NCBI RefSeq assembly: GCF_011075055.1 | Contig: NC_058137.1 | Span: 744,001 to 808,000 of the forward strand | Direction of reading: 5' to 3' | Source of the DNA: Mangifera indica | Lineage: Eukaryota > Streptophyta > Magnoliopsida > Sapindales > Anacardiaceae | DNA: 64,000 nt | Notes under the pieces: model-generated | Seen by the model: the letters and a program-made list of their open reading frames with translations, nothing else | What the model was told of the DNA's origin: nothing | The model's database searches: none | Part shown: one piece after another, positions 62,664 through 64,000 of the stretch | Layout: the number at the start of each line of letters is the position of its first letter | How positions within the stretch are numbered: the stretch's first letter is position 1 | Made by a program: the position numbers and the translations under genes

Positions 62664-63428
62664 ATGACACCCGAAAACAGCTCTGGTTCAAAGTCTAGCC
62701 CTTCTTGTTCTATCCCTGAGGCAATGGCCAAGACTGTAAAAAGGCGCTTGGAGTTCTTGGAAGACGATGAATGTGGTCAAGGAAAAATGAAAAAGATAGA
62801 ACAAGATGATGAGCAGCCGTTTCTTGATTTATCAGCGTATGCAATCTTGAAGGAGCCATTGAAACTTACCGGGTTTGTCAAAGAATCCAATATCTCGAAG
62901 TTGAAGGAGTTGGAGGAGAAAAGGGTCAACTTGTTGGAGGAACAGCTGCAGCTTTCTTTGAAGTTGAGTGATTTAATCTTGGAGGTGATGAAGCTTTTCA
63001 GTACTGAAGCAATTAACCCATCTTCTCCTAAACCAAGCTTCGGTTCAACTTCTAGCCCTTCTCATTCTACACCGGAAGCAATGACCAAGACTATAAAAAG
63101 GTGCTTGAAGTTATTGGAAGACGATGAAGGTGGTCAAGGAGAAAAGAAAAAGATAGAAGAGTCTGCCCCTGTAGCACAAGACGGTGAGCAGCCATTTCTT
63201 GATTTATCAGCGTTTACATTCTTGAAGGAGCCATTGAAGCTTATGGGGTTTGTCAGAGAACCCATAAGCTCGAAGTTGAAGGAGTTGGAGGAGAAAAGGG
63301 TCAACTTGTTGGAGGAACAGATGCAGCTTTCTCTGAAGCTAAGTGATTTAATCTTGGAGGTGAGGAAACGTTTCAGTACTGAAACAATTAACGCATCTTC
63401 TTCAAAACCAAAAGGATCTACTGGTTAA
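62664..63428 (+). CDS. Unidentified protein made of two tandem ~120-residue repeats
   Basis: A single-exon frame of 254 codons. Residues 8-124 and 127-249 are two copies of one unit, roughly three-quarters identical. Each unit has a serine-rich lead ending in PEAM, a basic stretch (K.VKRRLEFLEDDE / K.IKRCLKLLEDDE), an acidic linker, QPFLDLSA followed by LKEPLKL.GFV, and a leucine-rich amphipathic helix (SKLKELEEKRVNLLEEQ then LQLSLKLSDLILEV) that looks like a short coiled coil. The DNA of the two helices is nearly identical, so the duplication is fairly recent. No signal peptide or transmembrane segment. I recognise no family. The helix suggests oligomerisation; one unit without its partner would be ~120 residues. 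It could also be one exon of a larger gene, or a tandem array still changing. Confidence 0.7.
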   Translation: MTPENSSGSKSSPSCSIPEAMAKTVKRRLEFLEDDECGQGKMKKIEQDDEQPFLDLSAYAILKEPLKLTGFVKESNISKLKELEEKRVNLLEEQLQLSLKLSDLILEVMKLFSTEAINPSSPKPSFGSTSSPSHSTPEAMTKTIKRCLKLLEDDEGGQGEKKKIEESAPVAQDGEQPFLDLSAFTFLKEPLKLMGFVREPISSKLKELEEKRVNLLEEQMQLSLKLSDLILEVRKRFSTETINASSSKPKGSTG

Positions 63429-63869
63429 TTGGGACTTTTTGAATGTTGTTTGCTGATTCTTTTTTATAGGAAAGTCTTTCATCATTTTTATTCACAGTAA
63501 TGTACAGATTAGGGCAGCTCATCTCTGACATTTGTCAGGTTCAGCTTGGCCACAGAACCTGTAAAGTTGCTGATTGATTTCAAAGTTGGGTACAAAGGGA
63601 ATTGTGCAAATGATGCCAATAAGAATCTCAGCATGTTTGATCTCAAGCAAATTTTTCAGACTTCCTCTCTTTTTTTTCCATTGGGTTTTCTATTGAGCTT
63701 AAATCAAATGGTAAGACAATTTCACAACATGCAGCAATAACATTCCGCTCAAACTCTCAGAAGTTATAATTTTAACACTACACAAGGCAGATGAGGCAGA
63801 TCTTTCTGGTATCGCACATCCGAGCAACAAAAATGTCTTCTCAGACGAATACAATACTACATGCAAAAT
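63429..63869. other. Spacer between the 62664 gene and LHCB4
   Basis: No convincing gene. It holds the 3' regions of two convergent genes. A 64-codon open frame at 63546-63740 has no recognisable domain. Confidence 0.4.

Positions 63870-64000
<131 letters not shown>

Overview
This is nuclear DNA of a flowering plant, most likely a core eudicot. It is AT-rich, its genes have short phase-consistent GT-AG introns (one GC-AG), its protein families are plant ones (CP29 antenna protein, non-RD LRR receptor kinase, CPL-type CTD phosphatase, BPP-type proline-rich protein), and its gene order, as far as I remember Arabidopsis, matches duplicated Arabidopsis blocks. I cannot name the species. No virus, plasmid, bacterial operon or CRISPR array is visible.

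Left part (1-17.5 kb): one complete glycoside hydrolase family 5 gene (2899-5919, minus strand) lies in repeat-rich DNA. Several non-autonomous Mutator-like elements with 9-bp target duplications, a hAT-like element, duplicated intergenic blocks and a long hairpin are packed here. At 10.6-11.1 kb there is a mosaic of duplicated gene pieces: a GH5 5' region broken into a direct and an inverted part, followed by the last exon of a Yippee-like gene with its flanking intron and downstream sequence.

Middle left (18-30 kb): a small unidentified gene (18077-18667, plus) converges on an alpha-1,4-glycosyltransferase-like gene (18774-20165, minus). Next comes a decaying tandem cluster of LRR-XII receptor kinases (all minus): one nearly full-length copy with three reading-frame breaks (23929-27895) and a degraded fragment on each side.

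Right half (33-64 kb): the gene-dense conserved block. In order: a plastid-type CBM20 starch-binding protein (33502-35442, plus), a CPL2-like RNA polymerase II CTD phosphatase of 16 exons (36613-43658, minus), clathrin light chain (46860-49103, plus, with a 1-base frame break in exon 2), a BPP-type basic proline-rich protein (52056-54861, minus), a Yippee-like zinc-binding protein (58514-60260, minus), an unidentified protein made of two tandem copies of a ~120-residue unit (62664-63428, plus), and the 3' end of an LHCB4/CP29 gene (63870-64000, minus, running off the window). These genes are not an operon or a pathway; they are housekeeping genes held together by ancestral gene order. Exon coordinates were deduced by hand from splice consensus and reading-frame continuity and agree with codon phase in every intact gene.
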